Positions 24,230-31,464 of a stretch of DNA of 34,786 bases are shown here, in pieces; within the stretch, counting starts at the first letter, position 1, and every line of letters begins with the position of its first letter. Below the pieces are notes generated by a model, which saw nothing but the letters and a program-made list of their open reading frames with translations, searched no databases and had not been told where the DNA came from. A program made the position numbers and the translations under genes. Source of the DNA: Ferrimonas sediminicola (lineage in GTDB: Bacteria > Pseudomonadota > Gammaproteobacteria > Enterobacterales > Shewanellaceae). The DNA lies in contig NZ_SWCI01000020.1 of the NCBI RefSeq assembly GCF_005116715.1, positions 1 to 34,786 of the forward strand. The letters are read 5' to 3'.

Positions 24230-24873
24230 GTACACTCCTTCGAGGATAACCAATCAAGGAAGCTCGAATCTCTCAGTGTAGCAGGACTCACAATATTCCT
24301 TTCAGTTGCAGTTGTTGCATCAACTAGTGAATCTCCTCTAATTTCGAAAAGGTCATCAGATTGATTGATCAACGCCTCGATTATCCTGTAACAGCATTCC
24401 AGTTTTTTGATGCTAGCTAAATCTACACCAGCCTTCTTGCTGGGTGATTTCTCTAGCAGTTTGCTCGGATCGATTCCTTGGTTGGCGAGGTACCTTTCCA
24501 ATCGGTCAGCGCGATCTTTCTGATCCTTATTCTCAATTTCAGAAGATAATGCTTCGGCTTTATTCTTGTTCTTTTGTGGCGTATTGACGCCCTCTGCTAA
24601 ATATGACACAAGACACTGACGATACTTGAGGTTGCGCAGCAAAGTAGATTTACTGATTTGCACAAAGCCGTATTTGCCATCATAACCATCCTGACCGACA
24701 AGATGATTAAACTGCTCGGCAACATATTCAGCCAGATGGTTCATCGAGTTAAACGAGACTTTGCTCGAACTCAACACTTTGATAATGGCTTCGACGCCTT
24801 TCTTTCTCTTTTCTTGCTTTTCAATCTGAGACTGTTTAAAGCGATTATCGCCTTTCGGTGCTCCTCTAGGCAT
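24226..24873 (-). CDS. gmtX: Third protein of the recombinase trio (GmtX-like)
   Basis: A 215-residue basic protein, MPRGAPKGDNRFKQSQIEKQ at the start. The ATG at 24873 overlaps the end of the upstream recombinase gene (stop 24866). The frame is open further upstream, but that part overlaps the other gene and has no good site. Residues 50-100 may form a helix-turn-helix (VQISKSTLLRNLKYRQCLVSYL). The position, size and basic N-terminus fit the small third gene of gamma-mobile-trio elements, as TnpC does in Tn554. The exact function is not established; an accessory DNA-binding role is likely. The symbol is a provisional assignment from context. Confidence 0.6.
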   Translation of the reverse strand: MPRGAPKGDNRFKQSQIEKQEKRKKGVEAIIKVLSSSKVSFNSMNHLAEYVAEQFNHLVGQDGYDGKYGFVQISKSTLLRNLKYRQCLVSYLAEGVNTPQKNKNKAEALSSEIENKDQKDRADRLERYLANQGIDPSKLLEKSPSKKAGVDLASIKKLECCYRIIEALINQSDDLFEIRGDSLVDATTATERNIVSPATLRDSSFLDWLSSKECT

Positions 24874-27800
24874 TGGTAATAATCTTCTTGGCGTTGAGGG
24901 TAAATTCCAGTAAGGAAGTTTGTTCGGCAATCGGCTTTTCTAACTCGGCAACAATTTGCTCCAGCGATAAACCTGTCAAATCGCAGATTGACGTAAAAAT
25001 GCCACGACAATCTGAAAGCAGGTCTTGACTTTCGGCTAACTCGATAATCTTGTCGACCATTCCGGTTCGCGCCAAAAGCCTGTTTGTAACGCGGGTTAAT
25101 TGTGCTTTCAGTTGCGGAGTAAAACATTCCTGAAAGTTCTCAGCATCAACCATGCCGAGAATCAGTTTGTTAATCTCGGTGTTTTTGAACTCTATTTCCT
25201 TTGCCTTGAGCATCAGTATTTCTGGCTTTCCAACAAAGAACCTGGTCTTATTACTGATGTCTTTAAGATTGTGCAGCAAAATACCGTGGGTCACGATCCA
25301 AGCAGATAGCTCACGAGCATCTTGCTTACGAGAACGCTCCATTTCAGAGAGTTGCTGTGGTGATGCCCCCCTTGCTTTTGCATCCAGAATGGTTTGCTCC
25401 TGCTCCTTGACCAGCAAGCCTATCATCCGTATTTTGCTGGCAATTCTTGGTAAGTGATCAACTGTTTTGATGCTGTACCAGCACTGGCCACAGTTATATC
25501 CACCGATTTCAACCAAAATATCTTTTGGGCATTGGTTGTTAAAGGGGCAAATATGGGTTGAGTTGATGCAGATGTTATCAACCTGACCAGAGTTGATTGT
25601 TGAAATGCCACTCACCAGAGTGTTATTCCTATCATCTCTGACACCCGCAACCATTGAAACAGCACCAAAATCAGTTAGCGCCTGTTGAGGGTTGGTCTGC
25701 ATTGCTTTTTTAAGCGTCGAGTTAACCAATTCAGCTTTAATAGCTACGGGGTCATAACCGGAATTATAACCGTAGTCACTTTCTCCACCTACACCACCCA
25801 AAACGGAAAATCGGTTGGTATAACCAAGAAGATTTTTTTTCTGGTTGTTTTCAGCCAGCTTCAGCCAATTTTGCTGCGGAACAACGTAGTGCGTCAGAGC
25901 AGCTTTACTGTCGTGACCGGTGTAATTCTCCATGATCACAGACTCAGGCAAATACCTGATTTTGTCGCTAACTACAGTTGCCCGAGTTCCGTGGGGAGTA
26001 ATTTCATTCTTATAGTTATACCTCAGCTTGAATGCCTCGGCCAAAGGCAATTCATTACACCCTTTCGGCAAAACGTTCAGGGTTTCAAGCTTCGTTTTTG
26101 ACGCCAATATCAGGTCGAAGAAGAATATCAGGCCGTCGAAGTGTTTTTTGTATGTGTTATAGGTCGCCGGGCCGAAATCATCGAAGTACACGCGGGTGCC
26201 ATCATGATCATAAAACTTATCATAACGGGCTGGGCAAAACAGAGACCTGATTTTCCCAAAGCGGGATTTAGCCACCCTGTTGTACCATGCTGGCTTAACT
26301 TCAACATCAACCGTTTCCATGAAGCGTTTTAACCGGTCAAGCTGCTTAATTACACGGTGACTAACCAAGGGAACCCATGGTTCCTCCTTAGCTTTGTCGG
26401 TATTAACGATCAAAGGCTGAAGTTCAGAATTGTTTTTTCGGTCTACCTTGGAATCATAGGTGTCGGCATCCAACCACCGAACATGGATATGCCTTAAGCC
26501 AGTTTCTATGGCTACGCAAAACTGGACCAGTGTGTGTATATTTGGAATATCCACCACACGCCCATTAATCACCGTGGTGCTGTATGTGCCGAATAGTCTG
26601 GTAGGAATTTCAAATAGCGGTACACATTTTCCATCAATGAAGAGTACGGGCACAAAACCTACTTCTTGAGTATTATGTGTGTCCTCTCCACCAGCGCCAG
26701 CAACTTCACCCTTATCCAGGCCCTGATCAATTAGATAGCACGCGAATTCAACCATGGCATACAAGAATGCATGGAATAAAGGGAAGTACGTGTCAGTAAA
26801 GATACGCTTATTCGTCCCCTTACTTCGCTCGGATATTGGGAAATCCAGTTGGCGGATCAGACAGTTTTTAAAGCCGTGAAGCTCGGGCTCCTCAGTCGCT
26901 TTAATCTCCAGATATTTGAAAAAGAGATCAAGTCCACGCATGACCGAAACGCCTACCGTCTTGCCAGTGTTTTCGAATCGCTCTTTTATTGAGGGGACTT
27001 CAATGCCTTCAATATACTTTCGAGTAAAGTCGGCCAAACGCTTCGGCATTAACTCTACCTCGACATCTGCCGGGAGGTCTACAAACAGGTATTCCTGAAG
27101 GTGCTTGAGATCACGCTTCTCAGTCTTAATTACCTCCTTGCGATCTAATTTCTGCTTTAGATATAGATGGGAATATTTGGCAAATTCTCGTGCCAGTTGA
27201 CTGTCAACGCCAATACCATCTAAAATTTCTTGAATGGTAGGAAGCTTTGTATGGGCCATCTCCTCCGCGAGCTTGGTTTTTCGGGAAAAAGTCTCCATCA
27301 AAGCAGTATCGTCGATGCTGAACTCGTCACCCTCATAAGCAATCAGTGCTTTAACCAGAACACTGTATCGGTATACCGGGTTATAAAGGATGTGACCTTC
27401 ATTGTCTGAGTCGGACTGAAATTCATCGAGCAGACTTTTTGCAGCAATGATATTGTCCGTCGTAAAATCACTCAATTCAAAGAACTCACTGGCTTGCATG
27501 AGGCTATATGCCTTCCAGTCGAAGTTGCGGAGTTGTGTCTGCCCAATATATGGACGCAAGTTGGGCACGTCCAATTCGCCATCAATAAATGGCTGTCGTA
27601 CCAAACGTAGGGCTGGGCTGAAACACTTGTGGCCGATTTCCCGTCGACCATTAGATTGATTATGGCGTGTCTCCGGCCTTGCGCTTTTAGCAGGCAGAAG
27701 AATAACCTTCCGCTTATTGAGCGCGTACAACAACATCTTAAACGGGTTCAGAAACAACTTTGCCGCTCCAACACCGAGCTTATGTTTGGTGTTCGGATAA

Positions 27801-28144
27801 TTTGGAGTGAGGTAAAGATATTCCTTCGCCACATCGCTTGCGGCTGTTTTCGGATTATTAGGAGCCTCTTTCATCCTGACGGTGAAGTCAAATACGTCCT
27901 CGATCCATTGCTTATTGAACTGGTCGGGATAGTCCTTGTAAGCAGCAAAGTGCTTATTGAAGTTGAGTTGAAGGAATGGGCCCTTGTTTTGTATTAAGTT
28001 GGGGCTAGGCATCGATGTTCCGGAAACACCAAATTCCTGAAGCATGACCTCCATAACCTCGCCAATGGACTCAAGAATTGCGTCCTTGATACGAGCCGGA
28101 TCTTCCTCGATAAAGAGCAGGCGGTCTGAGAAATTAATCCTCAT
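24866..28144 (-). CDS. gmtZ: Giant second tyrosine recombinase of the trio (GmtZ-like)
   Basis: 1092 residues, about 2.5 times a normal integrase. Residues 1-530 are unassigned, probably DNA-binding and helical. The catalytic part has R551 (ETGLRH), H718-x-x-R721 (PHGTR), H744 (YTGH) and a candidate nucleophile Y753 (LTHYV), so the tyrosine-recombinase set looks complete. A cysteine cluster follows: C859, C866, C872, C885 and C888 (GGYNCGQCW), likely a zinc site. The gene overlaps both neighbours (ATGA at 28141-28144; stop at 24866 inside the next start). The order and the very long second recombinase fit gamma-mobile-trio elements; Tn554 TnpB is a distant parallel. It should cooperate with the 448-residue recombinase at the element ends. 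Confidence 0.75.
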   Translation of the reverse strand: MRINFSDRLLFIEEDPARIKDAILESIGEVMEVMLQEFGVSGTSMPSPNLIQNKGPFLQLNFNKHFAAYKDYPDQFNKQWIEDVFDFTVRMKEAPNNPKTAASDVAKEYLYLTPNYPNTKHKLGVGAAKLFLNPFKMLLYALNKRKVILLPAKSARPETRHNQSNGRREIGHKCFSPALRLVRQPFIDGELDVPNLRPYIGQTQLRNFDWKAYSLMQASEFFELSDFTTDNIIAAKSLLDEFQSDSDNEGHILYNPVYRYSVLVKALIAYEGDEFSIDDTALMETFSRKTKLAEEMAHTKLPTIQEILDGIGVDSQLAREFAKYSHLYLKQKLDRKEVIKTEKRDLKHLQEYLFVDLPADVEVELMPKRLADFTRKYIEGIEVPSIKERFENTGKTVGVSVMRGLDLFFKYLEIKATEEPELHGFKNCLIRQLDFPISERSKGTNKRIFTDTYFPLFHAFLYAMVEFACYLIDQGLDKGEVAGAGGEDTHNTQEVGFVPVLFIDGKCVPLFEIPTRLFGTYSTTVINGRVVDIPNIHTLVQFCVAIETGLRHIHVRWLDADTYDSKVDRKNNSELQPLIVNTDKAKEEPWVPLVSHRVIKQLDRLKRFMETVDVEVKPAWYNRVAKSRFGKIRSLFCPARYDKFYDHDGTRVYFDDFGPATYNTYKKHFDGLIFFFDLILASKTKLETLNVLPKGCNELPLAEAFKLRYNYKNEITPHGTRATVVSDKIRYLPESVIMENYTGHDSKAALTHYVVPQQNWLKLAENNQKKNLLGYTNRFSVLGGVGGESDYGYNSGYDPVAIKAELVNSTLKKAMQTNPQQALTDFGAVSMVAGVRDDRNNTLVSGISTINSGQVDNICINSTHICPFNNQCPKDILVEIGGYNCGQCWYSIKTVDHLPRIASKIRMIGLLVKEQEQTILDAKARGASPQQLSEMERSRKQDARELSAWIVTHGILLHNLKDISNKTRFFVGKPEILMLKAKEIEFKNTEINKLILGMVDAENFQECFTPQLKAQLTRVTNRLLARTGMVDKIIELAESQDLLSDCRGIFTSICDLTGLSLEQIVAELEKPIAEQTSLLEFTLNAKKIITNA

Positions 28145-29487
28145 GCGGCTTCCTTATCATTCATTTTTTCCTTGCCCGCTTGAATAGCCGCAAGTCGCGA
28201 GTCAATGTACTTGATTCGTACATCATCGATAGTTAGGTTCTCGTCGAAAATACGCTGATTAGCGTACAAGATGTCCGCTTCCAGCATATCCTCATCGTGC
28301 TTCGCATATACCTCAGTGCTCGTAATATTCGCATGCCCCATAAGCACCTTTACGATCGACATAGGCATTCCAGGGCGATATCCATCCTTCATCGGAGGAA
28401 GGTAATTTAGGACGTACACGCCATACATATGACGAAGACTGTGAGGACTGATACCGAATAAGTCGTCCATACCAGCCCTAGTCGCAGCAGACTTAAAAGT
28501 TTTGATTCTGGAACTACGATCTGAGGTAAATAATGGACGCGTAGTAGTCGATATCTGGAAGATGAAGCGATGATTGCAGTCGTTCACCCGCTCATTATCG
28601 ATGTAGTTCTTGAGGTGCGTAAAGAACATCTCCTTGTATGGAGATATTAAAAACGTCTTTTCGGTTGATCTTCCTTTCCATGCTAGACATTCGGCCTCAT
28701 CGGGATCTAATGCCGAGAGCCGGTCATCTTTAGCAGCGAACGGGTTGACCAGACGTACTGTGCCATTAGCAACGTCTATGTCATCCAGCGTAATTTGCAG
28801 CGCCTCATGAGACCGCGCTCCAGATGCAGCCAAGAAGGAATAGAGCGCCTTATCACGATTTGACTTCGCGGCATCAATAAGAGCTACGCTATATTCAAGG
28901 GGGAACGACTGCTGGTAAGAAAGCTTTTTACCATTGCCCTTAGTCCGTCCAAGTACGGAAATAGAGCAGCCCCGAGTTTTAAGGGCTTTTACGGGCATCA
29001 TGCCGCCCAACCACGAGTTGGTGCGTATGGCCTGCTTTTCATGGTGGCTGAGTTTTTTGATGTGCTCACCAAACAACGCAACAACCGGAACGTTATCATG
29101 TGCCTCTTGGATAGCTTCACCCAGTCTGACATAACGCGAAATAGCAGCCTCGATCGGTACTAAGCTATAAGGCTTGAGCTTTTTTACCCGCCCCGTGATT
29201 TTGGCGACCCGGCCACCGAGGCCTGTATCTGCGACACCTTGAAGCAGGTAGTGCTTGTAAGATGTGAACACCTGTCGTAATTCATCGAGGTCTTTCGGGG
29301 GAGATATCTTCGTTGCGATCTCAACGTAGTTGATAAACCTTGCAACATAGGAAGCGTAAGTTTTAATACTGTTTCTGGCATACCCTGCCATCTCCATGTT
29401 CCGGATAAAAGCAGCAAACCCCTTATGCTCATTACCATCCTGGTCGAGCATCAAAAGAGCCTTTTCGTAAAACTGGTATTTCGGCAT
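28141..29487 (-). CDS. gmtY: Tyrosine recombinase of the trio (GmtY-like integrase)
   Basis: A 448-residue tyrosine recombinase. A core-binding-type N-terminal domain (about 20-130, GYARNSIKTYASYVARFINY) precedes the catalytic domain: R225 (SGARSHEAL), H349-x-x-R352 (PHSLRH), H385 (MGHANI) and Y394 (TEVYAKH). All key residues are present, so it should be active. It is the first gene of a five-gene overlapping operon and lies nearest the right end, 177 bp from the replacement tRNA. GAAGG lies 9 bp before the start. It is the prime candidate for the enzyme that cut the tRNA T-arm with a 6-bp crossover. The family name rests on gene order and sizes. Confidence 0.85.
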   Translation of the reverse strand: MPKYQFYEKALLMLDQDGNEHKGFAAFIRNMEMAGYARNSIKTYASYVARFINYVEIATKISPPKDLDELRQVFTSYKHYLLQGVADTGLGGRVAKITGRVKKLKPYSLVPIEAAISRYVRLGEAIQEAHDNVPVVALFGEHIKKLSHHEKQAIRTNSWLGGMMPVKALKTRGCSISVLGRTKGNGKKLSYQQSFPLEYSVALIDAAKSNRDKALYSFLAASGARSHEALQITLDDIDVANGTVRLVNPFAAKDDRLSALDPDEAECLAWKGRSTEKTFLISPYKEMFFTHLKNYIDNERVNDCNHRFIFQISTTTRPLFTSDRSSRIKTFKSAATRAGMDDLFGISPHSLRHMYGVYVLNYLPPMKDGYRPGMPMSIVKVLMGHANITSTEVYAKHDEDMLEADILYANQRIFDENLTIDDVRIKYIDSRLAAIQAGKEKMNDKEAA

Positions 29488-29591
29488 CCCTATGCCTTCA
29501 AATGTGCGTCACGTTAAACCTATGTATATCAGGAACGTTACAAGCGCGCAACATTGATGCATGCTTGAACGAAAAGGTGGGATTTAGGTAC

Positions 29592-29620
29592 AAAAAAAGC
29601 GCCACCGCTACGGGGGCGCT
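29592..29620 (-). terminator. Rho-independent terminator of the island-borne tRNA
   Basis: On the minus strand AGCGCC and GGCGCT pair (29615-29620 with 29598-29603) around an 11-nt loop and run into seven T residues. It is 45 bp past the tRNA 3' end and upstream of the integrase operon, so it would end the tRNA transcript before the recombinase genes. Confidence 0.82.
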
Positions 29621-29664
29621 CTCTTGATTATTGGTGCGTAACACACTGTTTTTGCAAGGCAAAT

Positions 29665-29741
29665 TGGTGGCCCCTGGGGGACTTGAACCCACGACCTATC
29701 GATTATGAGTCGACAGCTCTAACCAACTGAGCTAAGGGGCC
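29665..29741 (-). tRNA. tRNA-Ile2 (anticodon CAU), complete, carried by the island
   Basis: A complete 77-nt cloverleaf including encoded CCA: acceptor GGCCCCT/AGGGGCC, D arm GCTC/GAGC, anticodon stem GTCGA/TCGAT with loop CTCATAA, and T loop TTCAAGT. The anticodon CAU with this acceptor and D arm is the ileX-type tRNA-Ile2, read as AUA after lysidine modification by TilS, not tRNA-Met. It differs from the host fragment at 26, 28, 42 and 44. It lies inside the island, 76 bp before the right boundary and 77 bp beyond the truncated host copy, and has its own terminator. It probably replaces the host gene that the island split. The T stem has a T50-C64 mismatch, seen in the host pieces too. Confidence 0.93.
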
Positions 29742-29807
29742 ATAAAAGCGCATTTTCGGATGCCTCCGCGTCCCCTGTCCTGGCTCCAAGTGTGCACCAT
29801 AGATGCA

Positions 29808-29817
29808 TACCACTTAA
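29808..29817 (-). repeat. Right terminal inverted core site of the island
   Basis: Minus-strand TTAAGTGGTA, directly inside the GAACCC crossover (29818-29823). It matches the left site TTATGTGGTA in 9 of 10 positions. The pair defines the island ends. Confidence 0.75.
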
Positions 29818-29874
29818 GAACCCACGACCAAGCGATTATGAGTCGCCTGCTCTAACCAACTGAGCTAAGGGGCC
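29818..29874 (-). pseudogene. 5' fragment (57 nt) of the host tRNA-Ile2(CAU) gene: right attachment junction
   Basis: On the minus strand it begins GGCCCCTTAGCTCAGTTGG, has anticodon stem GGCGA/TCGCT with loop CTCATAA, and runs to GTGGGTTC, where similarity to a tRNA ends abruptly in island sequence. The T-arm 3' half and acceptor 3' strand are missing and lie at 2531-2556. It cannot fold to a functional tRNA. Confidence 0.92.
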
Positions 29875-29913
29875 TTCTTGATTCTGCTGGGTTTGTGCCC
29901 AACTAGGCGGAAG

Positions 29914-29942
29914 AGTATATCCAAGGGGGCGGGGCTTGTCAT
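29914..29942 (-). promoter_or_regulatory. Host tRNA promoter (sigma-70 type)
   Basis: Minus strand: -35 ATGACA (29937-29942), 17-bp spacer, -10 TATACT (29914-29919), followed by a GC-containing discriminator (CTTCCGCC) as in stringently controlled stable-RNA promoters. It lies about 40 bp upstream of the truncated host tRNA. Reading leftward it would transcribe the 57-nt stub and then the island tRNA. Confidence 0.75.
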
Positions 29943-30155
29943 CTGCTTGGCCGCCACGTTGGCGTGTTTGGCTAAGAAAACGCCATGGTGTCAAGCCGTT
30001 TCGCATGAGCAAAGGTCCTGTGAAGCTGGGAGCCGGGTTGATGGAGATCATGGTTGGCCCGCTGGCCCTGTGTTGCTATGAAGCTGTGGCGAAACTTTCG
30101 CCAATGGAGTGCCTTCCAAGGCACAGACCACCAGGAGCGCAGAAGGAGAGTCAGG

Positions 30156-30599
30156 ATGAAAGCATATAAAAAGGTATTGATTCCTCTAGATTTCCACGCC
30201 GACAACGATCAAATCATCGCCAAGGGTAAAGACCTGGCCGAGGTCAACGGCGCCAGGGTGTACCTGCTTCACGTCAACGAGCCCATGGCCGGCATCTACA
30301 CCTTCGAAGCGGTCAGCTTCGGCGACGAGCTGGAGGCTTTCAAGGACAAGATCCGCAGCGAGTCCCACGTTCGCCTGGACAACTTTGCCAAGGAGATGGG
30401 GGTTGGCGATGCCGAGCAGCTGATCCGCGAGGGCAAGGCTTCCACCGAGATCGAAAACGTGGTCCGTGAACTGGACATCGACTTGGTCGTGATGGGCACC
30501 CACGGCCACTCCGGCCTGCAGCGCCTTCTGGGTTCCACCGCCAACAGTGTCCTGAACCACGTCGATTGCGACGTGCTGACCGTGCGCATCCGCGACTAG
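30156..30599 (+). CDS. Universal stress protein, UspA family (first of two)
   Basis: A 147-residue single-domain Usp protein, MKAYKKVLIPLDFHADND at the start. The C-terminal nucleotide-binding loop is GTHGHSGLQRLLGST from residue 114, so it is probably an ATP-binding type. AAGGAG precedes the start at 30156; the frame is open upstream but that part is not protein-like. A second Usp gene of very similar sequence follows at 30783, after a terminator, so the two are likely a tandem duplication. Usp proteins support survival under starvation and stress in the cytoplasm. This is host backbone just outside the island. Confidence 0.93.
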   Translation: MKAYKKVLIPLDFHADNDQIIAKGKDLAEVNGARVYLLHVNEPMAGIYTFEAVSFGDELEAFKDKIRSESHVRLDNFAKEMGVGDAEQLIREGKASTEIENVVRELDIDLVVMGTHGHSGLQRLLGSTANSVLNHVDCDVLTVRIRD

Positions 30600-30624
30600 G
30601 TGGGGGCAGTGCCTTGAGAAGAGG

Positions 30625-30648
30625 GAGCGGGCCGGTGCCCGCTCTTTT
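30625..30648 (+). terminator. Rho-independent terminator after the first usp gene
   Basis: GAGCGGGC and GCCCGCTC form a perfect 8-bp stem with loop CGGT, followed by TTTT. It lies 26 bp past the stop at 30599, so the two usp genes are separate transcripts. Confidence 0.85.
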
Positions 30649-30782
30649 GCGCTTACCGGCCGGGCATCGTGTCTACCGAGCCGATACTCGGGCTCGCATT
30701 CACCTACAATTACTAAGGATTCGTGTGGCTTTTCGCGTCGGGATCACTGTGGAGCCCGGGGCGCGCAACGAGGAGGCTGAGT

Positions 30783-31223
30783 ATGAGTTTCTATAAGAAG
30801 GTACTGGTTCCGCTCGACTTCCATGATGACAACGAGCGTATCGTCGCTAAGGGCAAAAAGCTGGCCGATGACAACAATGCCGAGCTGTTCCTGCTGCACG
30901 TGGACGAGTCCATGTCCGATCTCTACCTGTTCGAGGCGGCCAGCTTCAGCGGCCACCTGAAGGAGTTTAAGCAGGACATCTGCCGCCGCTCCCAGGAGAA
31001 GCTGGCGAAGATGGGCGCAGGTCTGGACGACAACCATCTGCTGGTGCGCGAAGGTCGTGCACCCGGTGAGATTGAAAAGGTGGTGAAGGAGCTGGGCATC
31101 GACCTGATCGTGATGGGCTCCCATGGCCACTCCGGCCTGCGGCGTCTGCTGGGCTCCACCGTCAACGTGGTGCTGAACCACGTGCAGTGCGATGTGCTGA
31201 CTGTTCGCACTCAGGATGCATAG
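30783..31223 (+). CDS. Universal stress protein, UspA family (second of two)
   Basis: 146 residues, MSFYKKVLVPLDFHDDNERI at the start, very similar to the previous Usp gene, with the loop GSHGHSGLRRLLGST near the C-terminus. GAGG lies about 9 bp before the start at 30783. It is separated from its paralogue by a terminator, and so probably has its own promoter in 30649-30782. The pair suggests duplication followed by separate control. It is a cytoplasmic, presumably ATP-binding dimer. Confidence 0.93.
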   Translation: MSFYKKVLVPLDFHDDNERIVAKGKKLADDNNAELFLLHVDESMSDLYLFEAASFSGHLKEFKQDICRRSQEKLAKMGAGLDDNHLLVREGRAPGEIEKVVKELGIDLIVMGSHGHSGLRRLLGSTVNVVLNHVQCDVLTVRTQDA

Positions 31224-31464
31224 GGGGCCGGGATTTTGAGTGCTGATCCCTGCGCCAACCTTGGCTGAAGGAGGCCTGGGGCGTCGTACCTGCTCCTGAC
31301 CCAATGGGCTTTTAGCCCCGGAGGCAGCCGTGCGGGGCCGGACAGAGGGCGCCGGGTGGGGCCTTGGATGTCGATACCGGGTCACCATGCCGGCTATCGG
31401 ACCTCGGTACCAGTTGCCGTCACTCCCGGCGCAATTGCTCTTATCAACCTGTAACAGGCGCCTG

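Larger units (their letters stand above)
2551..29823. mobile_element. Integrated 27.3 kb island (gamma-mobile-trio-like) in tRNA-Ile2(CAU)
   Basis: The element lies between direct copies of GAACCC (2551-2556 and 29818-29823), a 6-bp sequence present once in the intact tRNA T-arm. Just inside are inverted 10-mers, TTATGTGGTA (2557-2566) and TTAAGTGGTA (minus strand, 29808-29817). This is the pattern left by a tyrosine recombinase with two core sites and a 6-bp crossover. The right end carries the recombinase operon and a replacement tRNA, the middle carries replication-type genes, and the left two thirds are cargo. No conjugation genes are visible, so the element would move with help or by uptake. 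The family name is inferred from gene order, sizes and motifs. A Tn554-like element or a strand-biased circularizing integrative element is the main alternative. Confidence 0.85.

Noticed and set aside
29665..29741. tRNA-Met from the CAU anticodon
   Set aside because: The GGCCCCT acceptor, D arm and anticodon arm match the ileX-type tRNA-Ile2 pattern rather than initiator or elongator tRNA-Met.
2557..29817. Integrative conjugative element
   Set aside because: No relaxase, type IV coupling protein or mating-pair genes are visible, so self-transfer by conjugation is not supported.
29818..29874. Second functional tRNA-Ile2 in tandem
   Set aside because: The 3' part of the T arm and acceptor is missing; similarity stops at GTGGGTTC, and the missing part lies at 2531-2556.
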